Source: Pieris napi
Lineage: Eukaryota > Arthropoda > Insecta > Lepidoptera > Pieridae
Assembly: GCF_905475465.1 (NCBI RefSeq)
Contig: NC_062256.1
Coordinates: forward strand, 7,387,662 to 7,451,661
Reading direction: 5' to 3'
DNA length: 64,000 nt
In this document: positions 1 to 11,756 of the stretch, one piece after another
Layout of the letters: every line of letters begins with the position of its first letter
Numbering within the stretch: the first letter of the stretch is position 1
Translations under genes and position numbers: made by a program
Notes under the pieces: generated by a model
What the model saw: only the letters and a program-made list of their open reading frames with translations
The model's database searches: none
What the model was told of the DNA's origin: nothing

Positions 1-276
1 AACATAAGACTTTCCTGAACTAAACAGTAAATTCTTTAAATTCTTCGAGTAAAAACTTTCTTTTGTAGTAATCAAATTTTAATTAAGAATCATATAGTGT
101 TACATAAAACAAAAGACGATAGCGCTTTTTGCCTGATTATAATTGGTCAATAGCACTGCTTCAATGACTTTTGTTGTTACCCTTGGGGTTTGACGGAGAA
201 TGTTGAAGGTTGCAGTTCAACGTTCAACGTGAACTAAAATTATTTATCTGATTACTAACCTTACATTTTCTTACAG

Positions 277-2539
277 CTCGCCTCCAAGCGCAACCCAGAT
301 CAAGAAAAGGAATGCCAAGGATGGATTGAAACCATTCTCGGTGCTAGGTTCCCCCCTGGTGAGGCATTTGAAGATGTCCTCAAGGATGGAACAGTTCTCT
401 GCCAACTCATCAACAAAATCAAGCCTGGCTCCGTCAACAAAATCAACACTTCAGGTGGACAATTCAAAATGATGGAGAACATCACAAAGTAAGTAAATCT
501 GAAAAAAATCTCTCTTCTCTTCTCTTCTCTGTTTAAGAAGCTTTAATTAGTAGTTAGTATATAAAATAATGTCTTTATGTATTACCATAAACGGGGAAAG
601 TCAAAGACAATTTTAATCTAATTAGTAGTCTCTCTAATCTGTGTCGTTCTTCAAAGTAACTGTTTAAATTTTTTTAACGCGAATTGTTACAATTCTTTGT
701 ACATTTTATACCCCAATTAAGAACATATATATCGTTTTAATATGTCTTGCGCAAAATCTTGGCGTTGTATTTGTCCTAACTTTTCTGACGTTTTCCGTGT
801 GATCGATTCAAAAAGTTTTACAAAAATTCTTTGTATTTATTAGCTCTTTTAAATATGGTAATATTTTGTTTACTAAAATATTTATTTTCTAATATAACAC
901 AAACAGACACATTGTAATTAATCACCAGATACTTTATTTTAAAAGCACGCGTTTGAAATCTTATTAATAGAATGTGGTTTTCAGCTTCCAGGCAGCAATC
1001 AAAGCTTATGGCGTCGCAGACATTGATGTATTCCAAACAGTGGACCTGTGGGAGAAGAAGGATATTGCACAAGTAGTCAGCACACTGTATGCTTTGGGCC
1101 GTGAGGTAATTATCAAAAAAAAAAATCTTTCGACTATCGAGATAAACTATTTCGTTAATATTTTATTGATTAATGATAATTTTACTATCTCTTTTTTGTT
1201 CGGATTGGGATTCGGTTTGGGGTTATATGAAATATTTATTTCCGTTTCCATTCTCAGAATAAATTAAAGTAAAAAAATTCGTTTCAAAGATTTACGCACT
1301 GGCATAGAATCTCATCTTGACTAATTTTGATATTAAGAGCTATTAAAATAATTCTTATGTCAATTTTCTATTCTAATAAACTTTTAATTTAATTTAAAGT
1401 TTCGTAAATATTACCATTGATATGTCTTTATTAGTACTGGCTAGGTATGTTGAAAAGAATTAGACAAATTTGAAAATACACAAAAGCGTTTCATAAATAA
1501 CCATTAAAATGTCGAATGGTAATACTCAAGAGCGTTACAGAATATTTTCTTAAAACATGTTTAGAATTTGAGAACTTGAATCTTTGCCAATATCAACAGA
1601 TTTACGACCTCGCAACATTACCTCACTTTTCACAAATATACAAGGTCGTGCGTTGAGGCCGAATGAGGTTTACATTATATTACAGAAATTCAATGCAAAC
1701 TTTTGGATTTAAAAAAAGACTATTTTAATATCTTTTAACTTTTGGTATAGATACTAGCGCCCTCTCTTAATTTGAAATACCCATTACGGGCGAGCTACGT
1801 TGGCCAAAACAGCCCGAGATACCACTGAATATTAAAAAAAAATATTTTTAAGTATTTAAGGATTTGCTTTCGAATTTCATATAACGATATTAATTTATTA
1901 AATTCACTTTAAAACTATCTGATCTTTCATATACATATATGAAAGATCAGATAGTTTTAAAGAGTACATACTCTTTATTGTTATACTAATTATTAAAAAC
2001 TCCTCATCACGCACCTTCGCCAAGTAACAAATTTTTTTTTTAAATTTTTTTTTTAGTTTTTAAGTTTACGACATCATACATAGTACTAAATTTACTGATT
2101 ATTTTACAAAATCTTCTCGAACCTAACCTAACCGAAGGCACCCCACAATGCTTTCTCTAAAACCGATCAGCCCACTACCAAATATATCCAGCTCCGGATA
2201 GGCTGTGTTCAATCCGTTAAAATTGCGAAGAATTCGAACGAGAGGTGCCTGAACTCCTAGGTTGGTTTTGGCAGAAGGAAAACGTTCTAAATAAATTATT
2301 ATTAAGTCTAAACCAATCCGCAATTTTTAACTAAAATAATTTTCCAGACCTACAGACACCCCGAATGGACTGGCCCCAACCTCGGACCCAAGCCATCTGA
2401 AGAATGCAAGCGCGACTTCTCTGAAGAGGTTCTGAAGGCCGGTCAGACCATGATTGGTCTCCAGGCTGGATCAAACAAAGGTGCCACCCAGGCGGGCCAA
2501 AACCTTGGCGCCGGCCGCAAAATCCTGCTCGGAAAGTGA
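277..2539 (+). CDS. Mp20: Muscle protein 20 (calponin/transgelin family), 3' part of gene
   Basis: Three coding exons are visible: 277-488, 985-1105 and 2348-2539, each with AG acceptor and GT donor, and phases that join cleanly (2, then 0). Together they give 174 codons to a TGA at 2537-2539. The usual Mp20 is about 184 residues, so roughly the first ten residues lie left of the window. The translation shows a calponin-homology domain (WIETILG, DGTVLCQLIN, GGQFKMMENI, DIDVFQTVDLWEKKDIAQV) followed by the C-terminal calponin-like repeat (GLQAGSNKGATQAGQNLGAG) and the ending RKILLGK, which is typical of insect Mp20. The family binds actin in synchronous muscle and is cytoplasmic. A poly(A) signal AATAAA is at 2743-2748, about 200 bp past the stop. 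Intron 2 (1106-2347) holds only AT-rich sequence and a long hairpin. The identification is firm. Confidence 0.95.
1907..1962. repeat. Perfect hairpin in Mp20 intron 2
   Basis: Arms of 26 bp (1907-1932 and 1937-1962) are perfect reverse complements separated by 4 nt. The core reads CTGATCTTTCATAT then ATATGAAAGATCAG. No target-site duplication or flanking family is obvious, so this looks like a local inverted duplication and not a known MITE. Confidence 0.8.
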
Positions 2540-2807
2540 AAAGTGATATTAATTTTAAGTTCGGTACAAAATGGGTGGACATAAGACTGTTTGGTTCTTT
2601 AGACTAGCCAATGTGTAAGGTTGTGTGTTCTCTTGTTTGGACAAGATGACATAGTGTTGCCAGTGGTAATAACATCTTATATGTTGATCTAAATTCGTTT
2701 TGTATTAGTCATAAGATAAGTTTCCATTTTATTATCTTTTGTAATAAAATATATTTATTGATTATGCTTTATTTAATTATTTGATCCATAAAAATCCCTA
2801 AAAAATA

Positions 2808-2985
2808 CTAGGCAACGGATATACATACATATTATAGATACATAGACATATAAATACATATTTAAACACCCAAGACCTAAGCACAACACCAAATGCTCAT
2901 CACATCGATGTTCGTCTCAGCCGGGGATCGAACCCGGGACCCATGGATTCGCAGTCAGGGGTACTAACCACTAGACCAATGAGTC
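2808..2985 (-). mobile_element. tRNA-derived SINE, family A, copy 1
   Basis: Read on the minus strand, the head starts GACTCATTGGTCTAGTGG (A-box-like) and carries the B box GGTTCGATCCC, then a unique body. Two more copies are at 11757-11997 (+) and 63009-63242 (-). The tRNA-like part lacks a closing acceptor stem, so this is a SINE and not a working tRNA gene. This copy lacks the last part of the body. Confidence 0.85.
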
Positions 2986-3182
2986 AATGTATGTCTCTCG
3001 TCACTTCTTTATTAATAATCTTACAGCTTACATCTAAAACAAAACACATAGACAATATAGAAAGCAAAAACAGATTACATAGATAAACAATATATTATAT
3101 GAAAAAGAAAACTGAAATTTAACATTAAACAAACGACAATTAATATTTCAAAGAAAAACTAAATTGTTACTGCTAAACAATG

Positions 3183-3945
3183 TCAGTCTTCCCGCCTCTT
3201 CAAATATTTCCTCTTTGGTAAGGTGGACCCGAAACATTGGCGAATTATGGAGATAATTCGTGTTCGTAGGCACATGGAACAATTGTGAGTATCTTGTCGC
3301 ATTCGGAGATTCTTGGAGAAATTAACGACGGCAAATTCTATTCGCCCATTAAGAATAAAGTGCAAAAAATAATAAATCTTGCTTAGCTCAGCCAACATTC
3401 TAAAGCAAGAATCTGCATAACTATCGAAACAATATTACTGTTTAAAACTAAGGAATTTCATACACTTTTATTGTAAAATAGTGGACCCGACAGAGGTTGT
3501 CCTGCATGATATTTCAAGCGATTAGTAAAGCAAAGTATGAAAGTACCGACTGCAGCGCCATCTGGCGGGCTGATTTGTGAATCTAAACCATTCCCAGATC
3601 CCCTTGAACACACACAAAAAATTCAAAATCGGTCCAGTCGTTTGAGAGAAGTTCAGTGACATACACACTCACAGAAGAATTATATATATAAAGATATTCG
3701 AAGCTTTTATATAGTTTATATAGTATGGAGACCAGATGAAACTTTCATACTCCAGCACGCTTCTGACATAAAATAAAGGCATTTAATACAATTTATGTTT
3801 TTACTTACTTGTACCCTTCCTCCAAATTAAAGGCAGGATCTTCGACTAGTGTAACCGCAGACTGGCCAGTTGTATATATCATCCTATATCGAAAAGTGTA
3901 AACATCCTTAGCGGAAATACTTAGATATCGCGTTTCAGGTTTCAT
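3183..3945 (-). CDS. Possible two-exon small gene, 117-residue unknown protein
   Basis: Exon 1 (3945-3809) begins at ATG, encodes MKPETRYLSIS and so on, and ends at the strong donor GTAAGT in phase 2. A CTTTAG acceptor at 3400 opens exon 2 (3399-3183) in the matching phase; it runs through ELSKIYYFLHF, a Cys-x2-Cys pair (NCSMC) and a basic tail (LPKRKYLKRRED) to TGA. The joined length is 354 nt, or 117 residues. Codon use looks coding in both exons. No signal peptide or membrane segment is evident and I do not recognise the family. An in-frame TGA precedes the ATG, and a polypyrimidine-CTAG near 4012 could be a 5'UTR acceptor. The intron contains a Helitron-like insertion. It could instead be a chance pairing of open frames or a pseudogene remnant. 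Confidence 0.45.
3479..3694 (-). mobile_element. Helitron-like fragment in the intron of the small gene
   Basis: On the minus strand it starts TCTTTATATATATAATTC at 3694 and contains the motif CGACTGGACCGATTTTGA, shared with other Helitron-like copies in the window. Its other end is near GTGGACCCGACAGAGG at 3481. The assignment rests on similarity to the better-bounded element at 54451-55005. Confidence 0.5.
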
Positions 3946-4824
3946 TGTAATGACTTTAACATAAGCGCAGATTATTTGTGTCGACAAAACAAAATGACTG
4001 ATTCAGTGGTAACTAGAAAAAAAAATAGTTTAAAAAAACACGCTTTTAAAGCAAATCAAACTAAAAAGTGAAAAATAATTCCTAATTTCCAAAAAATACT
4101 GGTATTATTGTGAAAAAGCGTGGGTTGCTCGATAAACGAAAAATATGGCACAGAGCGCCCCACGCTTTTTTTTTAGTTTTTTTTAACTATTGTTTATTTT
4201 TTAGTTTATTTTTTTTCCTTTTTTTTTTCGGATTATTGCATTGTCATCGATCTTTGACAGGTGCGCCAAAGTTTGAATTAAATCTGTCCGTTAAAAGTGT
4301 GTCAAAATCGAGTCCGAAGGAGTCGGTTACATACATACATACAGGTGGTACTAATATAAAGCGTGTAAAAATAAACACAAGATAAGAGTGTCTTCCTCTT
4401 AATATAGACTGTAAGTAGTGTTATTGGACACTTTCTTATGTTTAATATCCTTTTAAGTAAATTAGACATAAATTACTTCTTTGTAAGCAAATTGCAAGCC
4501 TTCTAGCCGCTTCACAATTAGCCGTTACAATAAAAAAAATATAAATATGCCTTAACTAAAATTTGTTCTGAATTTTATTTGGAAGGAAGGCCTGTATAAG
4601 GTATATTTCATTTCTAAATCTCACAATCGAGATCTCTAAGTATGGCTCCTATCATGCAGGAGTCATAACGCTAAATTTCGACTCTGAATCTTTATCAAAA
4701 TTTTAGTTTTTTGATACAAATTGATTTGATTATTAAATATTACTTCGAGAGCGATACAACAATTATATAGCAATCATACAGACCGCTATAATCGTTGCGT
4801 TTCGTTTCTTAGAACGTCGTCGAG
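3946..4824. other. Non-coding, AT-rich stretch
   Basis: Low-complexity poly-A and poly-T tracts (about 4016-4040 and 4165-4230) surround an open frame at 4110-4385 that is mostly Phe and Leu from T-runs. I see no credible gene, and no repeat family shared with the rest of the window. Confidence 0.6.
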
Positions 4825-4945
4825 GCCTTGCGATTCTGTAACTCTCTTTAAAACTCACACCAAATCTTAAAATGACTGCTTTTCGACTGATTTGAGCGCG
4901 ACCGCCGCTGTGAAAACCGCTGTGTGAGTTACAGAATCGCAAGGC
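4825..4945. mobile_element. MITE, family D (CTTGCGATTC ends), short copy
   Basis: The 121-bp element begins GCCTTGCGATTCTGTAACTC and ends GAGTTACAGAATCGCAAGGC, near-perfect terminal inverted repeats. Its interior (AATGACTGCTTTTCGACTGA, GCGCGACCGCCGCTG) matches the copies at 22425-22563 and 30447-30585. It encodes nothing, so it is a non-autonomous DNA element. Confidence 0.85.
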
Positions 4946-5579
4946 AGGAATAAGTCGCTGGGGCGAAATCTGTAGAATTCGCTGGAATAAGTTTGAATTT
5001 ATTATTTTACAAGACGAGGTTAATTGGAGACATGAATTACGTACGAGTGAACTATTTTTGTGTTAGTTTCGCCTCGTGTCAGTCCTTGTTTGAATCATAT
5101 CAACTGCTACATAAAGTGCCAAATGAATATTAATAATTTAAATTATTGATATTATCTGTGCCAACAAATCCCACATGCAATTAACTCATAATAATAATAC
5201 AGTGGTGTTTCTTTGATAATTTGTCTTATAAGGAAGTCGTTTATGCCTGACACACGCAATTATTGCCAACACAGCATTAAAATTTAATTAAAACTTAAAC
5301 TCTACCTTTTATGTATTTGAAACGAAAGTCATACATTTGGTTTCTTATAAAAATACTTATCGTCTGTAGTTGTTCCCAAATTAAATCTATAATTAGCGCC
5401 TGTGTCCTTGAACCCACGGCCAAAGAGTCTGTATTACAGAAACTAGAGACTTATCACTAAATTAATTCAAAACCCTCGTTAAACGTTAATTAATCAATAA
5501 AGCTTTTTATCAATTTCACGAATATTTAAATGATCCTAATATTTGAAATTGATTTACCCAGTTCAAACAATTTGTAGCA
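4946..5579. other. Intergenic, with a LINE-derived scrap
   Basis: No gene is seen. Around 5392-5460 the minus strand reads like a degraded LINE ORF end (ETLWPWVQGHR-like), similar to scraps near 16250-16300 and 62480-62540. The rest is AT-rich unique sequence. Confidence 0.45.
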
Positions 5580-5760
5580 CTCAAAACTTAGCGATTAAAA
5601 AGAGTGGCGGAAAGTTTCTTGCCAGTTCTTCTTGTCTGCTCTACGCCCGTGACTTGCGAAATGGTAGTAAATGTAAATTTACAATTAATTTAACTTATTT
5701 GTAGACGTTCATAAGTGTACTTGTTTACCTATATGAATAAAGTTATTTTGAGTTTGATTA
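5580..5760 (+). mobile_element. LINE 3' tail, family L, copy 1
   Basis: Sequence from AAAGAGTGGCGGAAAGTTTC through GTTCATAAGTGTAC to ATATGAATAAAG matches tails at 23078-23333, 31100-31355, 62757-62937 (+) and 44930-45126 (-). The copies share only the 3' end and have TTTGA-type repeats at the terminus, as expected of 5'-truncated retroposition. Confidence 0.75.
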
Positions 5761-5879
5761 ATTATACAACCAGAAACAAAAACCATTGATGATTGAATAA
5801 AATTATTAAAGAACGTGCCAATACTGAAGGAAAAATTTATAGCACCATACCGCCATCTGGCGTAGATTAAAATAAACAC

Positions 5880-6258
5880 AGCGTTCAGCACGCCCAAAAT
5901 AACGTCGAGTCAACGACGCCGCGTAACGACGCAATTCGTTAAATATCTAGCACAACGCGGTCGTTATTTTCGTTATAGCGCCGAACGAATCCTCAAAATA
6001 GGCTTGAGGCCGCCGTTCTCAATTTCAGCGCGGCGTAATAATAGAATTCGCAATCCGCAAGCCTGTCAGTTGGGTAACGGCAACGGAGGCTTTCGCACCG
6101 TTATTTCGTTACTTGTATACTAGTTCCGTTACGTTTAAACAGATGGCGTACGACTTTTTACAAGCTTCCTTAATTCTTGTGCGCTCTGTTAGATGGAGCT
6201 GCATTTAAGATAAAATATTCCATTTAGTTAAATTCTGTGATAAAAGATGGAGACACAA
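5880..6258 (+). promoter_or_regulatory. CpG-rich block with possible first exon (speculative)
   Basis: In this AT-rich genome, 5880-6120 is rich in CG dinucleotides (GTCGAGTCAACGACGCCGCG, GCGCGGCG). About 100 bp on, at 6247, an ATG is followed after four codons (M-E-T-Q) by the consensus donor GTAAGT. That is what a promoter plus a minimal first coding exon would look like. I found no convincing downstream exon, so this is only a candidate. Confidence 0.2.
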
Positions 6259-6896
6259 GTAAGTAAAACCTTTATAATTAAAATAAATTTATGCTAAATA
6301 CAGTTTTTTTTTAAATTTATGTTAACAGTAGAATAACAGCAAAATTTACAAAAAAAAATCCGGAATAGTCGTCGCTCGGGCCCGGTAGGAGATGCCAAAT
6401 CCACCATACCTAGCTTTAAACCAAATAAAGTCTCTTTTTAGGTGGATTTGGCACTCCACTGCTGCCCAGCTTCTCAGCCACAGATCTTCCTGATGGCGTG
6501 CCCTCTTGTACTTTAACTCTTGAGTGCGTGAGTTCGAACCTCAGCCAATGAACTTTTTTATTTAAGTAATTAGTTACATAAATGCTGAAGAAACCCAATA
6601 CATCAAAAGCAAAAATATCGCCGGTGTGTACCAGGCACGAAGGGAAATATATTCACATTAATTTTAGATTAATCTAAGAATTTCTCCCATTTTGAAACAC
6701 GTCAAAAATGTATATGATTTGGACAAATAGGATTCATAGTTCGATTCTGAATTAATATTCGAGTATTTTGTTTAGTTTTATTTATTAATTATTTCCATGC
6801 TTTATAAATTAGATAATTAGTAGGACAATAGGCGAAGGTCATTAAGCAGTCTCTTCCAGGCTAGAGTAAATACTTTTTAGTCCTTAAAATAATATA

Positions 6897-7230
6897 TCTA
6901 ATATATAAAATTCTCGTGTCACAATGTATACTCATATGTACACTCCCATACTCCTCCGAAACGGCTCAACCGAATCTTATGAAATTTTTTATGCATATTT
7001 AGTCAATCTGAGAATCGGCTACTATCTCTATTTTAAACCCCTAAGTAATAAGGGGTCCCCTAATTTTTTTTTAGACATTTTTTTTTTTTTCAAAAAAAAT
7101 AATTAAAACTAAAAAAAATAAAAACCCCTAATTTTCACCCCTCTACGATCAACCCCTTTTTTATTATTGTAGTTATTTTTATTGAACTAAACAAATGTTT
7201 TCTAGAAATAAAAACAACGTTTGCCGGGTA
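6897..7230 (+). mobile_element. Helitron-like element, 3' end degraded
   Basis: It starts A|TCTAATATATAAAATTCTCG, carries CTCCTCCGAAACGGCTCAACC, and ends in AACGTTTGCCGGGT without the CAGCTAG terminus seen in the copy ending at 21952. The 5'-TC start after an A fits Helitron insertion between A and T. It has no coding capacity. The open frame inside it is not a gene. Confidence 0.65.
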
Positions 7231-8734
7231 TTATATAATATATTATAAAAATTGTAAATTAGGTATTGAAAATAGCATGAAACATATTAAACATCTTGGC
7301 ACTCTTCAGAGGTGAGTGGCAAATTTTAAGAATGACGCACGATTTTTCTTGAGCTTGCGTCATTCAGGTGAAATGCTGTCAACGAACTCTATGAAATATA
7401 CAAAATTGTGCATAAAATAATTAATATAAAAGCACTTAATCAAATCTAAAATATAGATAATATATTCATAAATTTTTATAATTCTAAAACAACTATTGTC
7501 TCGCCAAAATTCGAACCTAGAACCCACAGGTTCACAAAGTCTTTACGCAAATATGTCTCGGGGTCGGATAGCTATTATTTCTGATTAGTCAAAATTATAT
7601 ATTATATGATATTACATATTAATATACCCCAAAAAGCTTATCATATTTTATTAATCCAATTTTCCAAAATCCAATATAGTTTCATTACTCATATATGAGA
7701 ATATATACTCAACATTTTGAATAGTAGTTAAAACGCCCCACATGGGGCAACTTGATTGTTAAGGGGGGCTATTTGAAAATTTATTAAAATTATTTCGAAT
7801 TTGAAAATCAGTTTTCCATTACTTATTTTGAAAATTTACTTAGTGTTTTTCGTTAACAATTTCCTAAAACCTATCATTAAGTACACAATTAAATTTTTTA
7901 ATTTATAAATTATGTATTACATAAGAATATTAGAACGGCTACAATAATGGTTGAGAAACGCTGGACTAGAGAGAGATTTCTCTGAAAAGGTGCAAAGATG
8001 TTAAAACTCCAAACAGAAATAGCTAACACAACGCATCCGTTCTTACTTCTAATCTATGTATTCCTAGAACACTTTGCTTCTGGCTGATATTATGAGAATC
8101 GGTGCTCGAACCCGTCTGTGTTGAAATAAAAAAAAATACATATACGATGGACATATATACGTATACTTATTATTTTTATAACTGGACATTTTCAGTGATT
8201 TAAAGCAATATAAGTCAGCGAGAATTTAAACGCGAAATTTTCGATTTATTTTTATATGCAGTTGTTGCGTAACAAAACTGCTATTGTTACATTACTGCAC
8301 TGGAAAACTTTTCTTCTTTTATAGTGCCATCTCCTTGCGAAGGTTGGCAATCATCATGGTTTAATTTTGGATGCCGCGCTTCTAAACAATGACTTGGTAA
8401 TTTGACCAAACCAAATTACTTTTCACAATAGGTGAATTAATTTTCACTTCAGTCATTAATCGAGTACTTTAGATTTATTTCGATTTATTGCTGGAAATCG
8501 TCGAATCTCGTCGAGTTTTGAATAATAAAATAAATAAATTATATATATCTGCTACAGTTATATTTAAAAATACTTTAAGACAATATTAAATTTTGTAGGT
8601 GAGTGGAGTTCTTTAGCAATATAAATATTAATTATAAGAAATTTGTTTAATCCGTTTCTTTGACTTCTATTTCATAGACATGTAGGTGAACAGCCAGATT
8701 CTGTCAGATACATATCGGCGATTTTTAGATTTGG
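7231..8734. other. Non-coding stretch
   Basis: AT-rich sequence with no credible open frame on either strand. A short GTTCGAACC-type motif near 7510 hints at an old tRNA-derived repeat, but the copy is too degraded to assign. Confidence 0.5.
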
Positions 8735-8866
8735 GATATGCCAGTCCTCACGATGTTGGCCTTTGTGTTAGATGCGCAATAGACATAAAATCCATTGGTC
8801 CAGCCGGGGATCGAACGTACGACCTCAAGTATGAGAGTCGTATGCTGAAGCCACTGGCCAACACTA
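8735..8866 (-). mobile_element. tRNA-derived SINE, family B, truncated copy
   Basis: The minus strand reads GTGTTGGCCAGTGGCTTCAG, an A-box-like head, then GTTCGATCCCCGGCTG (B box), and a body including CATCGTGAGG. Other copies are at 59541-59790, 60267-61268 (interrupted), 63686-63975, 50602-50826 and 43790-43995. The 3' half is missing here. Confidence 0.8.
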
Positions 8867-8937
8867 TAATAGGGGTCCTATTATCCAGTGTTGCCTTAAA
8901 TAATAATAATAATAACGATTTAAAATATGCAAGTATT

Positions 8938-10732
8938 TAAAATATGGAACAACAATATTATGGTGGTACAATCTAAACTTCACATATTCTTTATTTGCAA
9001 GAATATGGAACAACGATATTATGGTGGTACAATCTTAACTTCACATATTCTTTATTTGCAAGAATATTATGGTGGTACAATCTTAACTTCACATATTCTT
9101 TATTTGCAAGAATATTATGGTGGTACAATCTTAACTTCACATATTCTTTATTTGCAAGAATATTATGGTGGTACAATCTTAACTTCACATATTCTTTATT
9201 TGCAAGAATATTATGGTGGTACAATCTTAACTTCACATATTCTTTATTTGCAAGAATATTATGGTGGTACAATCTTAACTTCACATATTCTTTATTTGCA
9301 AGAATATTATGGTGGTACAATCTTAACTTCACATATTCTTTATTTGCAAGAATATTATGGTGGTACAATCTTAACTTCACATATTCTTTATTTGCAAGAA
9401 TATTATGGTGGTACAATCTTAACTTCACATATTCTTTATTTGCAAGAATATTATGGTGGTACAATCTTAACTTCACATATTCTTTATTTGCAAGAATATT
9501 ATGGTGGTACAATCTTAACTTCACATATTCTTTATTTGCAAGAATATTATGGTGGTACAATCTTAACTTCACATATTCTTTATTTGCAAGAATATTATGG
9601 TGGTACAATCTTAACTTCACATATTCTTTATTTGCAAGAATATTATGGTGGTACAATCTTAACTTCACATATTCTTTATTTGCAAGAATATTATGGTGGT
9701 ACAATCTTAACTTCACATATTCTTTATTTGCAAGAATATTATGGTGGTACAATCTTAACTTCACATATTCTTTATTTGCAAGAATATTATGGTGGTACAA
9801 TCTTAACTTCACATATTCTTTATTTGCAAGAATATTATGGTGGTACAATCTTAACTTCACATATTCTTTATTTGCAAGAATATTATGGTGGTACAATCTT
9901 AACTTCACATATTCTTTATTTGCAAGAATATTATGGTGGTACAATCTTAACTTCACATATTCTTTATTTGCAAGAATATTATGGTGGTACAATCTTAACT
10001 TCACATATTCTTTATTTGCAAGAATATTATGGTGGTACAATCTTAACTTCACATATTCTTTATTTGCAAGAATATTATGGTGGTACAATCTTAACTTCAC
10101 ATATTCTTTATTTGCAAGAATATTATGGTGGTACAATCTTAACTTCACATATTCTTTATTTGCAAGAATATTATGGTGGTACAATCTTAACTTCACATAT
10201 TCTTTATTTGCAAGAATATTATGGTGGTACAATCTTAACTTCACATATTCTTTATTTGCAAGAATATTATGGTGGTACAATCTTAACTTCACATATTCTT
10301 TATTTGCAAGAATATTATGGTGGTACAATCTTAACTTCACATATTCTTTATTTGCAAGAATATTATGGTGGTACAATCTTAACTTCACATATTCTTTATT
10401 TGCAAGAATATTATGGTGGTACAATCTTAACTTCACATATTCTTTATTTGCAAGAATATTATGGTGGTACAATCTTAACTTCACATATTCTTTATTTGCA
10501 AGAATATTATGGTGGTACAATCTTAACTTCACATATTCTTTATTTGCAAGAATATTATGGTGGTACAATCTTAACTTCACATATTCTTTATTTGCAAGAA
10601 TATTATGGTGGTACAATCTTAACTTCACATATTCTTTATTTGCAAGAATATTATGGTGGTACAATCTTAACTTCACATATTCTTTATTTGCAAGAATATT
10701 ATGGTGGTACAATCTTAACTTCACATATTCTG
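8938..10732. repeat. 48-bp tandem array, about 36 identical copies
   Basis: From 9017 to 10732 the unit TATTATGGTGGTACAATCTT (first 20 nt) repeats every 48 bp for 35.75 copies with no difference I can see. A divergent leading unit at 8938-9016 carries an extra ATGGAACAAC. Because 48 is a multiple of three, two plus frames and one minus frame stay open across the whole array; these open frames come from the period and are not proteins I would call. Each unit contains an 8-bp inverted pair, AAGAATAT and ATATTCTT. The homogeneity implies very recent expansion, or a collapsed or expanded assembly. Confidence 0.97.
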
Positions 10733-11756
10733 CCACACATAATGGCGTGCAAATTTGTCTTATATAATTAAAAGGTAGAATTTTACACAGTAGTTACATA
10801 TTACATTACATTATCAATTAAAGACAATTCTTATATTATTTTATCACTACATCTTCACCTTATATATCAAATTAATAAATTAATAGAATAATATTTTTCC
10901 AAAACAAGCCATTTCCATAATAAGCCCATTTTTATAAACTCTGGTAGGAAGATCTTTGAATGTTTTTGGTAAATAATTATATAACTTTAGTGCCATACAA
11001 GAAGTGTTTTTCCATATACAATTCCAGATTAATTACGTATTTTTATATATTTGTGTGTAATATAAATGTAAATGCCGCATTGGGGAGACACGTAATGGTA
11101 GCTTATTTTGGTAAATAAATAAATTTTCTCGTAATCATTTGTAATGACTGAATGTTGTGCCAAATAATTTACAGTAATTTTAAAGGCTTTTATCGTTATT
11201 TTTAGTTTCTTAAGGAATATTATAACAATGGGCTCAAACGTTTGTTATATATATTATTAAGTTAATATATTTTGTTATAGTCTATCGTCTACGGTAAAGC
11301 TTTCTGGTTCGAATCAAAGTGTTGGCTTAGTTTATGGTATTTTTTTAAACTTAATAAGTTTATGGAAACGAGATAGGTTACATACCCAATTTTAGGTAAC
11401 AGCGTCATTCCTAGATACGCGACATCACCTTCATATTAATTCATTTATTCTATATTATTATTTTACTATTATGAATAAAGAAATTATTTGAATATTATTA
11501 AGATTCCTATGATTCAATCAACAATCAATAGTTAAGATCGGCCATGCCAAAAGTTTGTCAACAATTACTGCTATTTTCGTCTGTTTAGTTTGCGAAGTTC
11601 AATGTGATTTTTGATTTTAAATAATGTTTACATGACATTTGCGGCAACAATTTTACGACTTTTGGAAGTCTTATAAAGAGAATTAAAAAATGAAATCTAA
11701 ATAATGGATTAAGCTTTCGTAACAAACTTCGTAAAAAATCTCAATTTCGTTTTTAC
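10733..11756. other. Non-coding stretch
   Basis: AT-rich unique sequence following the 48-bp array. No open frame, splice-bounded exon or repeat family is recognised. Confidence 0.5.

Noticed and set aside
2118..2135. AACCT repeats suggesting telomeric sequence
   Set aside because: Only about two units of the arthropod TTAGG motif, inside a gene intron; chance.
4110..4385. 91-codon open frame rich in Phe and Leu
   Set aside because: Created by T-runs; low complexity.
8938..10732. CRISPR-like array
   Set aside because: Direct head-to-tail repeats with no unique spacers, in a spliced eukaryotic genome.
8927..10771. 614-, 590- and 581-codon open frames across the 48-bp array
   Set aside because: They exist only because the unit length is a multiple of three and lacks stops in those frames. 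Three different frames on two strands are open at once, with no start context, splice context or domain.
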